From the NCBI GenBank assembly GCA_002382805.1, contig DGAD01000032.1:65354-129353 (forward strand): a DNA stretch of 64,000 nucleotides. The letters are read 5' to 3'. The position numbers and the translations under genes are program-made. Below the pieces are notes generated by a model, which saw only the letters and a program-made list of their open reading frames with translations, ran no database searches and was not told where the DNA came from. This document shows positions 43,001 through 51,689 of the stretch, one piece after another (the stretch's first letter is position 1; each line of letters starts with the position of its first letter). Source of the stretch: Clostridiales bacterium UBA4039. Lineage in GTDB: Bacteria > Bacillota > Clostridia > Lachnospirales > Vallitaleaceae.

Positions 43001-44538
43001 GGCTTTTCGGAGAGAACAGCTAATGATGCGTCATTTCCCATCGAACCAATAGCTTCTTTGCCAACACTTGCCATAGGGGCAATTATTTTTTTGAGTTCTT
43101 CTTCCGTATATCCAAACACTTTTTGGTATTGAAGCAAACGATGTTCTCCAAGGGGAATGATCTTATGTGGGAGTTCAAAGTCGCTAAGTGTTAATTTGTT
43201 GCGCTGTATCCATTCCTTGTAAGGTTTTTCAGATGTGAGATTTTTTTTGATTTCGTTATCTGAAATGATGCGTCCTTCATGGGTGTCAATCAAAAACATG
43301 CGTCCGGGTTTTAGTCGCCCTCGTTTAATTATTTTATCGTTATCAAAAGGAATAACGCCAGTTTCAGAAGCCATAACGACAAGATCATCATCAGTAATGG
43401 CATAGCGTGCAGGTCGTAGTCCGTTACGGTCAAGCAGTGCGCCGATTTGGACGCCATCTGTAAAGGCTACTGCAGCAGGGCCATCCCAAGGCTCCATTAA
43501 GCCGGCATGATATTCGTAAAAGCTTTTTTTATCTTCGTCCATAAACTCATGTCCCTGCCATGCTTCGGGAATTAAGATGCTCATTGCATGGGCAATGGAT
43601 TTTCCGCTGGCAATCAGAAGTTCAAGTGCGTTATCTAGATTGGCAGAATCGGAGCCTTCAGGTTCGATGATTGGGTATAATTTTGAAATCTCATCACCGA
43701 ACACATCGGATGTTAATATACCTTCTCGGGCATTCATCCAATTGACATTTCCCCGCAAAGTATTTATCTCGCCGTTATGGGCTAGATAACGAAATGGTTG
43801 AGCACGATCCCAAGAGGGGAACGTATTTGTTGAGTAGCGTTGATGAACAAGAGCGATAGCACTAATCATACTAGGATCACTTAGGTCTTCATAAAACTCT
43901 GGAATTTGAAAAGCTAGAAGTTGACCTTTATAGATCATTGTTTTTGATGAAAGGCTACATACATAAAATGCTTCACTATATTTGTGATTGGCTTGGCGGA
44001 TAGCTTTTTCGATGCGTTTACGAACAATATATAGTTTGCGTTCAAATTCAAGGGAGCTATAGTCGCCTCGATGAATAAATAATTGATGTACTAACGGCCG
44101 TGTTCCTGCAGCAGTCAGTCCACAAGCTTCGGTGTTTTGAGGTACATTACGCCAACCAATAAGTTCGAGATTTTCTTTTTCTAAGACGCGTTCACAGATA
44201 CCTTCACAAAAATATCTGGCATTTGGCTCTTGCGGCAAGAAAATCATACCGACGCCATAGTGTCCTTCCGGGGGGAGGTTAAATCCAAGCTCAACTGCTT
44301 TTTTTGACAAAAAGTCATGTGGGATCTGGATAAGAATGCCGGCTCCGTCACCTGTATTTGGGTCGGCGCCGACAGCGCCTCTATGATGCAGATTAGCAAG
44401 AATTTGTACACCTTGCTCTACGATGCTATGTGATTTTTGCCCTTTAATGTGTGCGACAAAGCCGACGCCACAATTGTCTTTTTCCATAACAGGGTCATAT
44501 AATCCCTGCTTTGGAGGCAAGCCATAAGAATTCTTCAT
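40015..44538 (-). CDS. gltB: Glutamate synthase large subunit
   Basis: Alpha subunit of glutamate synthase, 1507 residues, the usual size. It makes two glutamates from glutamine and 2-oxoglutarate. The mature N-terminal nucleophile is C23 (DNCGVGFVAHI), so a 22-residue propeptide must be removed. The central and FMN-binding domains follow (SGEGGES and SGHDGGTGAAPISS); the 3Fe-4S cysteines are in CIMMRKCQNNTCPVG; the C-terminal GXGXG beta-helix is about 1250-1490 (GAGMSGGMAYV). First gene of the gltBD operon behind a strong promoter; TTAGGAGG precedes ATG 44538. Confidence 0.97.
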   Translation of the reverse strand: MKNSYGLPPKQGLYDPVMEKDNCGVGFVAHIKGQKSHSIVEQGVQILANLHHRGAVGADPNTGDGAGILIQIPHDFLSKKAVELGFNLPPEGHYGVGMIFLPQEPNARYFCEGICERVLEKENLELIGWRNVPQNTEACGLTAAGTRPLVHQLFIHRGDYSSLEFERKLYIVRKRIEKAIRQANHKYSEAFYVCSLSSKTMIYKGQLLAFQIPEFYEDLSDPSMISAIALVHQRYSTNTFPSWDRAQPFRYLAHNGEINTLRGNVNWMNAREGILTSDVFGDEISKLYPIIEPEGSDSANLDNALELLIASGKSIAHAMSILIPEAWQGHEFMDEDKKSFYEYHAGLMEPWDGPAAVAFTDGVQIGALLDRNGLRPARYAITDDDLVVMASETGVIPFDNDKIIKRGRLKPGRMFLIDTHEGRIISDNEIKKNLTSEKPYKEWIQRNKLTLSDFELPHKIIPLGEHRLLQYQKVFGYTEEELKKIIAPMASVGKEAIGSMGNDASLAVLSEKPQLLYNYFKQLFAQVTNPPIDPIREKLVMSNIQLLGDRGNLLGQLNANEDINFIELNQPILNNGNFEKLVHIEHKDFRSIKLPTLFSVTEAGPGLKSALDKLNQHVVNAIDEGYNIIILSDRGTEKYDAPIPSLLAAASVHHHLIRKKLRTKVDIIAETGDARDVMHMALLIGYGVDAINPYVALDSIDHLVESRLYMNDDIISVEHAQENYINALSNGLLKIYSKMGIGTLQSYHGAQIFEAVGIDSDTVNTYFPGTVSRIEGINLDIIAQEVAKRHHYTFNPLRNPYPNLLEGGNIQWRRGGENHLFNPETIHKLQHSCRTNDYGLFKEYSSYVNQQATRLNTIRGLLKFKPSTPISIDEVEPLENILKRFSTGAMSFGSLSKEAHENLARAMNQIGGKSNSGEGGESSDRLYNAQTRSSIKQVASARFGVNAEYLVNCSELQIKMAQGAKPGEGGHLPGHKVTEAIAKVRNSTPGIDLISPPPHHDIYSIEDLAQLIFDLKNINPDARINVKLVSEVGVGTVATGVSKAHADVVLISGHDGGTGAAPISSIKYAGLPWELGLAETQQTLLMNDLRGRIVVQTDGQLKTGRDVAIATLLGAEEFGFATAALVVSGCIMMRKCQNNTCPVGVATQDPELRKNFTGKPEHVINFFTFIAQELREYMAELGFRTIDEMVGRVDLLEPNYDVLNWKSSKIDFNQILYNPELPRRIARHCITKQNHGLDAILDRTLIADAKGALENGLKIQNTYSIRNINRSVGAMLAGEITKSTQGKFLPEDTIHYKFEGSAGQSFGCFATFGMTFELEGDCNDYMGKGLSGAKLIVYPPKNARFSAHDNIIVGNTLLYGATAGEVYINGIAGERFAVRNSGATAVVEGVGDHGCEYMTGGIAVILGKTGRNFGAGMSGGMAYVLDEIGDFTDKHCNQQIVVTEKVIHFEDIDMLRTLIENHHTYTGSQKAKEILDHFENYLPKFVKVISPAYKKILKENAAKAASV

Positions 44539-44583
44539 TATTAATTCCTCCTAATCATTTTTGGTCAATAACTCTATGTAGTG

Positions 44584-44612
44584 ATTATAGCATAATGAAA
44601 GATGGGGTTCAA
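44584..44612 (-). promoter_or_regulatory. Promoter of gltBD
   Basis: Minus strand TTGAAC (44612-44607), 17-base spacer, TATAAT (44589-44584). Confidence 0.82.
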
Positions 44613-44843
44613 TAAAAAAATGAATGGAGTGGGAAGAAAAGTTGCAAAAATATTTTTTGTTAAAAATAAAAATATAAATGATGTTGGTTATCAATACGCT
44701 TAAAAGCTAATGCAATCAAACTTTTACAAAAGTAGTACTGTTAAGAACCACATGAAAACAAAGGAAAAAATAAAAAGACAAAAATAAATCCTTAACAGAT
44801 AAAACTTGCAAAAAATCTCTTTTGGCTACGAAAACATGATGCT
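44613..44843. other. AT-rich intergenic region, no gene seen
   Basis: Between the divergent gltBD promoter and the promoter at 44844. It is strongly AT-rich with A-runs; I find no open frame with a ribosome site and no convincing stable hairpin or riboswitch core. Confidence 0.6.
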
Positions 44844-44873
44844 TTGACGAAAAACTATGAATGATGCTATAAT
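44844..44873 (+). promoter_or_regulatory. Promoter of the exported protein gene
   Basis: TTGACG 44844-44849, 18-base spacer, TATAAT 44868-44873. Confidence 0.75.
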
Positions 44874-44903
44874 CAAGGCACCAAATGAGACGAGGTATAC
44901 CCA

Positions 44904-45740
44904 ATGATATGGAAAAAACGATGGATAAAAAATACAATTTATTGCACTTTATTTGTGCTTTTATTTGCTCAAAGCAGTCTTTATCCTATAGCGAAAAGTG
45001 TTGTGGTGATGTCGGTTTACAGCAAAATGCATGAACGCGATTCATTTTTACATGAAGAAAAGATAGATATTCAAATGAAAGGGGGAGCGGCAACGTTTCA
45101 AAAGGATTATTTTCCCTTTGTCATTACCTTTGATCCATCAGCTTCTTTTAGCCGTTATATCGGTGCGCCTGTAGACCTGACGATACTATATAATTTTGGA
45201 GCATTTGATATGCTTTATGGTGCTTCCACGCTTTACGATAAAAACTCTTCTTATTACAGTACTTTTTATGGGGCGTATGCGGTTCGCTATAAGGATTCTC
45301 AAGATATTTATGGACTAACTCAAGAAGGGGAGCCGGATATTGAGGCCATCACCAAAATTACGGATTTTGACTTGAAGCATCTCGTGTATAATAGTATTGG
45401 AAACAAGACCCCACAGCTTGACTATCGCATAACAAAACAAGAGCGAACGATGGATATTGATGGACGTGAATTTATCGTCTTTGATGCACAGCTTGACATG
45501 GAAGGGATGTGGCATCAATATGAAGAGGATTATATGGCTTATATTCAATACGGAAAGCCACCTCAAAATGCGCAAGGGGAATCTTTTGAAAGTCTAAAAG
45601 GCTATGGACGAATCTATTTACACTATGATCAAGAAGAGCGTATTAGTTATTTCTTTTATATTATTACGCCAGATGAGCAAACATTAGCATCTACAGAAAA
45701 AGAATTTATTCAAACAGCAAAAATTACAAAAAAACATTGA
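44904..45740 (+). CDS. Membrane-anchored or exported protein of unknown function
   Basis: A 278-residue protein with a basic start (MIWKKRWIKNT) and one hydrophobic segment (about 12-35), then a long extracytoplasmic domain rich in tyrosine and aspartate (YGASTLYDKNSSYYSTFYG). No cysteine lipobox; a signal anchor is more likely than a cleaved signal. No family recognised. GAGACGAGG lies upstream of ATG 44904 with rather long spacing. It has its own promoter, and the -35 of the pheST promoter overlaps its stop codon. Function unknown. Confidence 0.75.
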   Translation: MIWKKRWIKNTIYCTLFVLLFAQSSLYPIAKSVVVMSVYSKMHERDSFLHEEKIDIQMKGGAATFQKDYFPFVITFDPSASFSRYIGAPVDLTILYNFGAFDMLYGASTLYDKNSSYYSTFYGAYAVRYKDSQDIYGLTQEGEPDIEAITKITDFDLKHLVYNSIGNKTPQLDYRITKQERTMDIDGREFIVFDAQLDMEGMWHQYEEDYMAYIQYGKPPQNAQGESFESLKGYGRIYLHYDQEERISYFFYIITPDEQTLASTEKEFIQTAKITKKH

Positions 45741-45764
45741 CAACGCAATGGAATGTGTTATTAT
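45737..45764 (+). promoter_or_regulatory. Promoter of pheST
   Basis: TTGACA 45737-45742, 16-base spacer, TATTAT 45759-45764. The TGA inside TTGACA is the stop codon of the preceding gene. Confidence 0.75.
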
Positions 45765-45771
45765 ATGTGTA

Positions 45772-46019
45772 ATGTTAAAGGCAATGAATGTGTTTAAGTA
45801 AACTTATATTTTCATTCAGAGAGAAGATGTCAGAGGCTGAAAGCATCTTTATGTACCTATATAAGTTGAAATTCCCACACGAGCTGTAGTACTGAACAAG
45901 CGCAAGCTTTGATAAGTCTATCGTGATTCACGCGTTAAGTGATTCCTAAGTGTTCGTCAAGCGAAAACAAGGGTGGTACCGCCGAGTCTCGGTCCCTTAT
46001 TGGGATGGGGATTTTTTTG
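45772..46019 (+). promoter_or_regulatory. T-box leader of pheST, Phe (TTC) specifier
   Basis: tRNA-sensing leader. The T-box core AAGGGTGGTACCGCC is at 45969-45983. It is followed by a terminator stem CGGTCCC / GGGATGGGG with loop TTATT and seven T (to 46019). Stem I can be folded with base TGTG/CACA and helix AACTTAT/ATAAGTT. In the specifier loop GAAA is followed by TTC at 45872-45874, a phenylalanine codon, which fits the pheS gene downstream. Confidence 0.9.
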
Positions 46020-46063
46020 TGTCTTTAAACAAATCTCAGATTGTATTTATGAAAGGAGTAATT

Positions 46064-47083
46064 ATGCAAAACAAACTTAATGAAATTAAGCAAAAAGCTG
46101 TTGAAGCAATACAAGCTTCAACGGATTTAAAAAAACTTGATGATGTTCGTGTAGCAATACTAGGGAAAAAAGGAGAGCTTACAAGTGTTTTACGTGGAAT
46201 GAAAGACTTGACAAATGAAGAGCGACCTATTGTTGGAAAGATGGCCAACGAAGTTCGCAGTGACATCGAAAAAGCGCTAGAAGAAGCCAAGGTGGTTATT
46301 TCTCGAAAACAGCGTGAATTAAAACTTAAAAAAGAAGTAATCGATATTACACTACCGGCAAAGAAAAGAGAACTGGGACATCGTCATCCGATGACAGTGG
46401 TTCTTGATGATATAAAAGATATTTTTATCGGGATGGGATACTCTATTGCTGAAGGACCTGAGATTGAAAATGCTTATTATAACTTTGATGCGTTAAATAT
46501 ACCTGAAGAACATCCGGCAAAGGATGAACAAGATACGTTTTATTTTAATGAAGAGATGATGCTTCGAACAGCGACTTCACCGGTACAGGTGCATGTCATG
46601 GAAAAAGAAAAGCCGCCGATTCGCATCATTGCTCCTGGACGTGTATTTAGATCGGACGAAGTTGATGCAACCCACTCACCGGTTTTCCATCAAATTGAAG
46701 GATTGGTTATAGATAAAAACATTACCATGGGTGATTTAAAAGGTGCGCTTGAAGTCTTTATCAAAGAATTATATGGAGATTCAGTTAAAGCCAAGTTTAG
46801 ACCCCATTTTTTCCCATTTACTGAACCAAGTGCAGAGATGGATATCTCATGTGTTATGTGTAATGGTGAAGGATGTAAAGTGTGTAAAGGGACAGGTTGG
46901 ATAGAAATCCTTGGTTGTGGAATGGTCCATCCAAAAGTGCTTGAAATGTCGGGGATTGATCCTAAAGAATATAGCGGATTTGCATTTGGGATGGGGCTTG
47001 AACGAATCACCATGCTTCGCTATGGAATTGAAGACCTACGATTGTTCTATGAAAATGACATACGATTCTTAAAACAGTTTTAA
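46064..47083 (+). CDS. pheS: Phenylalanyl-tRNA synthetase alpha subunit
   Basis: Class II catalytic subunit of the (alpha-beta)2 enzyme, 339 residues, the usual length. The N-terminal coiled coil (about 1-90) is followed by the catalytic domain with [14 protein letters not shown], motif 2 around [19 protein letters not shown] and motif 3 [15 protein letters not shown] zinc-like pair [17 protein letters not shown] is visible, as in many bacterial alpha subunits. ATG 46064 follows AAAGGAGTAATT; the longer frame from 45950 runs into the T-box leader. Confidence 0.97.
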   Translation: MQNKLNEIKQKAVEAIQASTDLKKLDDVRVAILGKKGELTSVLRGMKDLTNEERPIVGKMANEVRSDIEKALEEAKVVISRKQRELKLKKEVIDITLPAKKRELGHRHPMTVVLDDIKDIFIGMGYSIAEGPEIENAYYNFDALNIPEEHPAKDEQDTFYFNEEMMLRTATSPVQVHVMEKEKPPIRIIAPGRVFRSDEVDATHSPVFHQIEGLVIDKNITMGDLKGALEVFIKELYGDSVKAKFRPHFFPFTEPSAEMDISCVMCNGEGCKVCKGTGWIEILGCGMVHPKVLEMSGIDPKEYSGFAFGMGLERITMLRYGIEDLRLFYENDIRFLKQF

Positions 47084-47103
47084 TAAATAGATGGAGGTAG
47101 ATT

Positions 47104-49494
47104 ATGAACATTTCAATGAAATGGCTGCGTGAATATGTTGACGTGGATTGGGATATTGATGCTTTTTGCGATGCAATGACAATGGCAGGCACAAAAGTAG
47201 AGACATATGAAGAATTAGGAAAAGAAATTACCAATGTAGTTGTAGGAAAGATTTTGCAAATTGAGGCACACCCCGATGCGGACAAGTTGGTTGTGACAAA
47301 AGTTGATGTTGGTAGTGAGGTTATTCAAATTGTCACAGGTGCTAACAATATTTCGGAAGGTGATTATATACCGGTGGCATTACCGGGAGCCGAGCTTGCG
47401 CAAGGACTTAAAATTAAAAAAGGGAAGCTTCGTGGTGTGGAATCTAATGGTATGATGTGCTCAGTTGAAGAATTGGGGCTTTCACGTGAAGATTTTGCCG
47501 AAGCGCCAGAACATGGCATCTATCTTTTTGATGAGCCAAAAGAATTGGGGAGCGATGTAAAACCTCTTTTTGGTTTGGGAGACATTGTTGTTGAATATGA
47601 GATTACGTCCAATCGTTCAGATTCATTTAGTGTTATCGGTGTTGCTCGTGAAGCGGCAGCTACCGTAAATAAACCGCTTAAAATGCCTGTGACGCAATAT
47701 ACCACCTATCCGGGAAATATTGATGAGAAGATGAAAGTGTTTATTGAAGATACAGAGCGTTGTTATCGCTTTGTCGGAAAGGTTATTACCGAAGTCAATA
47801 TCCAAGAATCGCCAAAATGGTTAAAAGACCGTCTGCGTTCATGTGGAATCCGTCCGATTAATAACCTGGTAGATATTACAAACTTTGTTATGCAGGAAAT
47901 GGGACAACCTATGCATGCCTATGACTTGGATTTATTAGATTATAATGAGATTCACGTTCGTGCAGCAAAAGAAGGTGAAGTCTTAGAAACGTTAGATGGT
48001 GTTAAGCGTGAACTAGATCCTTCAATTACAGTGATTGCAGATAAAGAAAAAGCCATTGGACTTGCAGGTATCATGGGTGGAGAGGCGACAAAAGTTTTAG
48101 AAACGACAAAAACGATATTTTTTGAAGCGGCGACATTTAATGGAACAAATATACGAAAAGGCTCAAAAAAATTAGGATTGCGCTCGGATGCTTCGACGAA
48201 GTTTGAAAAGCACCTTGACCCTAATCTTGCATCTTTGGCGATGGAGCGTGCTTGTCAGCTTATAGACTTACTAGGCGCAGGAAAAGTCATGGAAGGTGTC
48301 ATTGATGTATATCCTGTAGTACGTCAAGAACGGCATATCGCATATGATGTAGAACGTATTAATCAAATTGTTGGTATCAAACTTTCGGAAGACGAAATGC
48401 TTGCTATTTTTAAACGCTTAAGTTTTGGCATTGATAAAGAGACGAAAGAAGTTATCGTGCCAACGTTTAGATCGGATGTTGTTGGTATTGCTGATTTGGC
48501 AGAAGAAATTGCGAGAATGTATGGATATGATCGAATTCCTACAACGCTAGAGTCAGGGACGCCTACTGTTGGTAAAAAGAATAAGAAACAAAAAATTGAA
48601 GATATTACCAAGCAAATTATGGAAGCATCCGGTATTAGTGAAACCATAAGCTATTCTTTTGAAAGCCCTAAAGCATATGATAAACTCGGTATTGATTCAA
48701 ACCATCCGTTGCGCCAATATGCAACAATATCTAATCCGTTAGGAGAAGATTTTTCTGTAATGCGTACCTTAACGATTAACGGAATGTTAAATGTTTTGGC
48801 AACAAATTATAATCGTCGTAATGAAAATGTACGCTTATATGAACTTGGTAAAACATACGTTCCAAAAGCTTTGCCATTAAAAGACTATCCTGTTGAAGCA
48901 GAGTTTTTAACTATTGGAGCTTATGGAGAAATTGATTTCTTCGATATGAAGGGAATTATTGAAACACTTTTAACTCGACTTGGCGTTGTTGATGGGGTGA
49001 GCTACGATGCGGACATTGATATGCCGTTTTTGCATCCGGGCCGTCGAGCGAAGATTATGTATGACAAAATGGAATTAGGTTATCTGGGTGAAGTGCATCC
49101 TGAAACAGCAGATAATTATGATCTTGGACAGCGTAATTATATCGGTGTAGTCAGTATTGAAGTATTGACAAAGATTGCGAATCTTATGCGTGCATACGAA
49201 CCTATAGCAAAATATCCTGCGATGCATCGAGATCTTGCACTCCTTGTTAAAGATGATATATTAGTTGGTCAGATTGAATTTTACATTAAACAACGTGGGG
49301 GTAAAATCCTTGAAGGGTATAAACTATTTGATGTGTATCAAGGTGAACAAATTGAAGAGGGATATAAGTCAGTAGCATACTCGCTTACATTTAGAGCTAA
49401 AGACCATACATTAAGCGAAAAAGAAGTGAGCAAGGCAATGGATAAAATTTTAAAGGGCCTTGAATTTGAACTTGGAGTAACGCTTCGACAATAA
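47104..49494 (+). CDS. pheT: Phenylalanyl-tRNA synthetase beta subunit
   Basis: Beta subunit of 796 residues, the full bacterial length. In order it has a tRNA-binding EMAP-like domain (about 40-150, IEAHPDADKLVVTKVDVG), the B3/B4 editing domain (about 210-400), B5 and a catalytic-like fold, and the C-terminal ferredoxin-fold anticodon-binding domain (about 700-796, YPAMHRDLALLV). The editing domain removes mischarged tyrosine. It starts 20 bases after pheS with GGAGG. A strong terminator follows. Confidence 0.97.
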   Translation: MNISMKWLREYVDVDWDIDAFCDAMTMAGTKVETYEELGKEITNVVVGKILQIEAHPDADKLVVTKVDVGSEVIQIVTGANNISEGDYIPVALPGAELAQGLKIKKGKLRGVESNGMMCSVEELGLSREDFAEAPEHGIYLFDEPKELGSDVKPLFGLGDIVVEYEITSNRSDSFSVIGVAREAAATVNKPLKMPVTQYTTYPGNIDEKMKVFIEDTERCYRFVGKVITEVNIQESPKWLKDRLRSCGIRPINNLVDITNFVMQEMGQPMHAYDLDLLDYNEIHVRAAKEGEVLETLDGVKRELDPSITVIADKEKAIGLAGIMGGEATKVLETTKTIFFEAATFNGTNIRKGSKKLGLRSDASTKFEKHLDPNLASLAMERACQLIDLLGAGKVMEGVIDVYPVVRQERHIAYDVERINQIVGIKLSEDEMLAIFKRLSFGIDKETKEVIVPTFRSDVVGIADLAEEIARMYGYDRIPTTLESGTPTVGKKNKKQKIEDITKQIMEASGISETISYSFESPKAYDKLGIDSNHPLRQYATISNPLGEDFSVMRTLTINGMLNVLATNYNRRNENVRLYELGKTYVPKALPLKDYPVEAEFLTIGAYGEIDFFDMKGIIETLLTRLGVVDGVSYDADIDMPFLHPGRRAKIMYDKMELGYLGEVHPETADNYDLGQRNYIGVVSIEVLTKIANLMRAYEPIAKYPAMHRDLALLVKDDILVGQIEFYIKQRGGKILEGYKLFDVYQGEQIEEGYKSVAYSLTFRAKDHTLSEKEVSKAMDKILKGLEFELGVTLRQ

Positions 49495-49496
49495 AC

Positions 49497-49532
49497 AAAA
49501 AAAGCTGTTGCAAATGCAACAGCTTTTTTTTA
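49497..49532 (+). terminator. Terminator after pheT
   Basis: AAAAAGCTGTTGC / GCAACAGCTTTTT with a four-base loop, followed by T. Confidence 0.93.
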
Positions 49533-49608
49533 TGCCCTTATACAGTGTTTGTTCATCAAAAAATGAAGAAAAAATATTTATAATGACATAATTTGGGTTA
49601 AAATGACA

Positions 49609-49637
49609 TTGACAATGGAATAGAGATGTGATAAAAT
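49609..49637 (+). promoter_or_regulatory. Promoter of the sugar-type ABC operon
   Basis: TTGACA 49609-49614, 17-base spacer, TAAAAT 49632-49637. It overlaps the first of the direct repeats that follow. Confidence 0.8.
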
Positions 49638-49684
49638 CAAAAAAAGTCAAATAAAACCATTATCACTCAAATAAAATCATTTCA
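49631..49684 (+). repeat. Three direct repeats with 20-base period; candidate DeoR-family operator
   Basis: ATAAAATCA (49631), ATAAAACCA (49651) and ATAAAATCA (49671) recur at an exact 20-base period. The last two share a longer core, TCAAATAAAAyCATT (49647 and 49667). They cover the -10 and the transcription start. DeoR-family proteins often bind direct repeats, and a DeoR gene is the first gene of the operon. Confidence 0.65.
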
Positions 49685-49785
49685 ACGCAGAAAAAGAGAA
49701 AAATGATAGAATATAGATACTGCGAATGACACAAGATGGGACATTGTCGTTTGTGGAAAAAAAATAAGGGTAAGGAGAAAAAATA

Positions 49786-50553
49786 ATGAAAATGATACGT
49801 CAAGAAAAATTATATGATTACATTAACAAAAAAGGGGCTACACCAATTGATGAATTGGTAGAGGTTTTAAAAGTATCAAAATCTACAGTGGTTCGAGATG
49901 TCAATGAGATGGAAAAAGAAGGCAAGGTAGTCAAGTTGCATGGAGGTGTCAAGCCTGTAACAGAAGATTTATCATATGAACCACAGTATTTAGATAAAAT
50001 GAACAGTAATAGTGAGATTAAGAAAAAAATTGCTCAAGAAGCGATGGCATATATTTTGGATAACTCAACAATTATTTTAGCCTCAGGAACGACAACGATG
50101 GCTATTGCTGAGCTTATTAGTGAAAGCAAGCACTTTACGAATATAACGATTATTACGAATGATTTGCAAATTGCATATAGACTTGCGTCGGTAAAACATG
50201 TGAGCTTATTTATCATGGGTGGACAGTTGCGTCAAGATGTATACAGCATTGTTTCGCCGTTTTCCGCGTCGGTTTTGGAATATTTAAATGCAGATATCTT
50301 TTTTTGCTCAGCAGATGCAGTTGATTTTACAGTAGGGGTAACCAATAACGAAAGCTTAGAAGCTTTAGTGAAAAAACAAATGATTGATATTTCTAAAAAA
50401 ACAATTTTAGTCGCAGACAAAACGAAATTCAACAAGATAAAATTGATTAAAGTATGTTCCATGGATAAGTTAGATATAGTGATTACCAATTATCCGATTG
50501 ATAAAAAAATACGCGAAGAATTACCAGAACCTTTAGAATGGATCGAAGTATAA
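49786..50553 (+). CDS. DeoR-family transcriptional regulator (SgcR-like)
   Basis: Cytoplasmic repressor of 255 residues. The N-terminal helix-turn-helix (residues 5-60) contains IDELVEVLKVSKSTVVRDV and the HGGV that follows it in this family. The C-terminal sugar-phosphate sensor (about 75-250) contains ILASGTTTMAIAELI and IFFCSADAVDF. It probably senses a phosphorylated intermediate of the pathway encoded after it. GTAAGGAG precedes ATG 49786. The first gene in an operon of nine; the length and context match SgcR of E. coli. Confidence 0.93.
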   Translation: MKMIRQEKLYDYINKKGATPIDELVEVLKVSKSTVVRDVNEMEKEGKVVKLHGGVKPVTEDLSYEPQYLDKMNSNSEIKKKIAQEAMAYILDNSTIILASGTTTMAIAELISESKHFTNITIITNDLQIAYRLASVKHVSLFIMGGQLRQDVYSIVSPFSASVLEYLNADIFFCSADAVDFTVGVTNNESLEALVKKQMIDISKKTILVADKTKFNKIKLIKVCSMDKLDIVITNYPIDKKIREELPEPLEWIEV

Positions 50554-50579
50554 AAAATCACATATATGAAAGGAGCATT

Positions 50580-51689
50580 ATGTTAAAAGAATATTTGAAG
50601 GAGTTATCGTTACTTGATGGAATTAGTTCAAGAGAAGAAGAAATCATCGACTATATGTATGAAAAATTCAAACACAACAGTAAGAATGTAACTGTGGATC
50701 GAATAGGTAATATTACCTGCAAATTTGATGCAAAACCATCGATTCAAAACCCGAAAAAAGTTGTGTTGTTCGCACATATGGATGAAGTGGGAATGATGAT
50801 ACGTAAAATTGATGAACATGGTTTTTTATTTATTGAACGTGTCGGAGGGACATATACAAAAACACTTCCAGGGACACGTGTGAAAGTCGTGACTTCAGAA
50901 AATAAAAAAATTGATGGTGTCGTAGGTGTTAAAAGTTACCACTTTGCAAGTCAAAAGGAACGTGAAACACTAAGCGATATTCAAGAACTATATATCGATA
51001 TAGGAGCAACTTCTTTTGATAATGCTACTGATATAGGCGTACATGTGGGAGATTATGCAGTATATTCCTCTGAGTTTGTTGAGTTAAACAATGCAATAGT
51101 TAGTGGAAAAGCGATGGATGATCGTGTGGGATGCGCTGTTTTGCTTGATTTAGCGGACAAACTAAAAAATAAAGCGTTGGAATGGGAAGTTTATTTGGTC
51201 GCTTGTGTGCAAGAAGAGTTTAATATTCGAGGCGTATTGCCGGCAATTAAACGTATATCGCCGCAAGTGAGTATAGGAATTGATATTACTATTAGTTGTG
51301 ACACTCCAGAAGGTCAATATAATGATATCAAATTAGGTGGCGGAGTGGCATTAACGTATATGAATTATCATGGCAAAGGTACGTTGGCAGGCGTATTGCC
51401 GGATATTAAATTAGTGCGACATCTAGAAAATATATGTACGGAGCATGGACTTGAGTTTCAACGGGAAATTGCACGGGGAGTGATTACAGAAAATGCTTTC
51501 TTAATTTTTGAAGGTGAAGGAATCTCTGTGGCGAATGTTTCGATTCCAGCTCGAAATGTACACACATCCATCGAAGCAATTCATATGAAGGATGTACAGG
51601 CGACGTCGGATTTATTATATCAATTTACTAATAAATTAAACATGACAATGGACTTTGGAAAAATTAAGGAGGAGCAAGATGTGGACTAA
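50580..51689 (+). CDS. M42-family metallopeptidase-like protein (SgcX-like)
   Basis: A 369-residue co-catalytic zinc hydrolase of the M42 (glutamyl aminopeptidase/endoglucanase-type) family. Metal and catalytic residues appear in FAHMDEVGMM (H66, D68), AMDDRVGCAVLLDL, VQEEFNIRG (the EE pair) and GIDITIS. The position between a DeoR regulator and a BtpA protein parallels sgcX in the E. coli sgc cluster. In such a setting a simple aminopeptidase role is not obvious; it may cleave an amino-sugar or glycosyl amide (inference). ATG 50580 is selected because GAAAGGAGC precedes it; the frame extends upstream into the regulator gene without a site. Confidence 0.9.
   Translation: MLKEYLKELSLLDGISSREEEIIDYMYEKFKHNSKNVTVDRIGNITCKFDAKPSIQNPKKVVLFAHMDEVGMMIRKIDEHGFLFIERVGGTYTKTLPGTRVKVVTSENKKIDGVVGVKSYHFASQKERETLSDIQELYIDIGATSFDNATDIGVHVGDYAVYSSEFVELNNAIVSGKAMDDRVGCAVLLDLADKLKNKALEWEVYLVACVQEEFNIRGVLPAIKRISPQVSIGIDITISCDTPEGQYNDIKLGGGVALTYMNYHGKGTLAGVLPDIKLVRHLENICTEHGLEFQREIARGVITENAFLIFEGEGISVANVSIPARNVHTSIEAIHMKDVQATSDLLYQFTNKLNMTMDFGKIKEEQDVD

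Noticed and set aside
45950..46063. Longer N-terminus for pheS starting at 45950
   Set aside because: This segment is the T-box and terminator of the leader; the ribosome site and normal length support ATG 46064.
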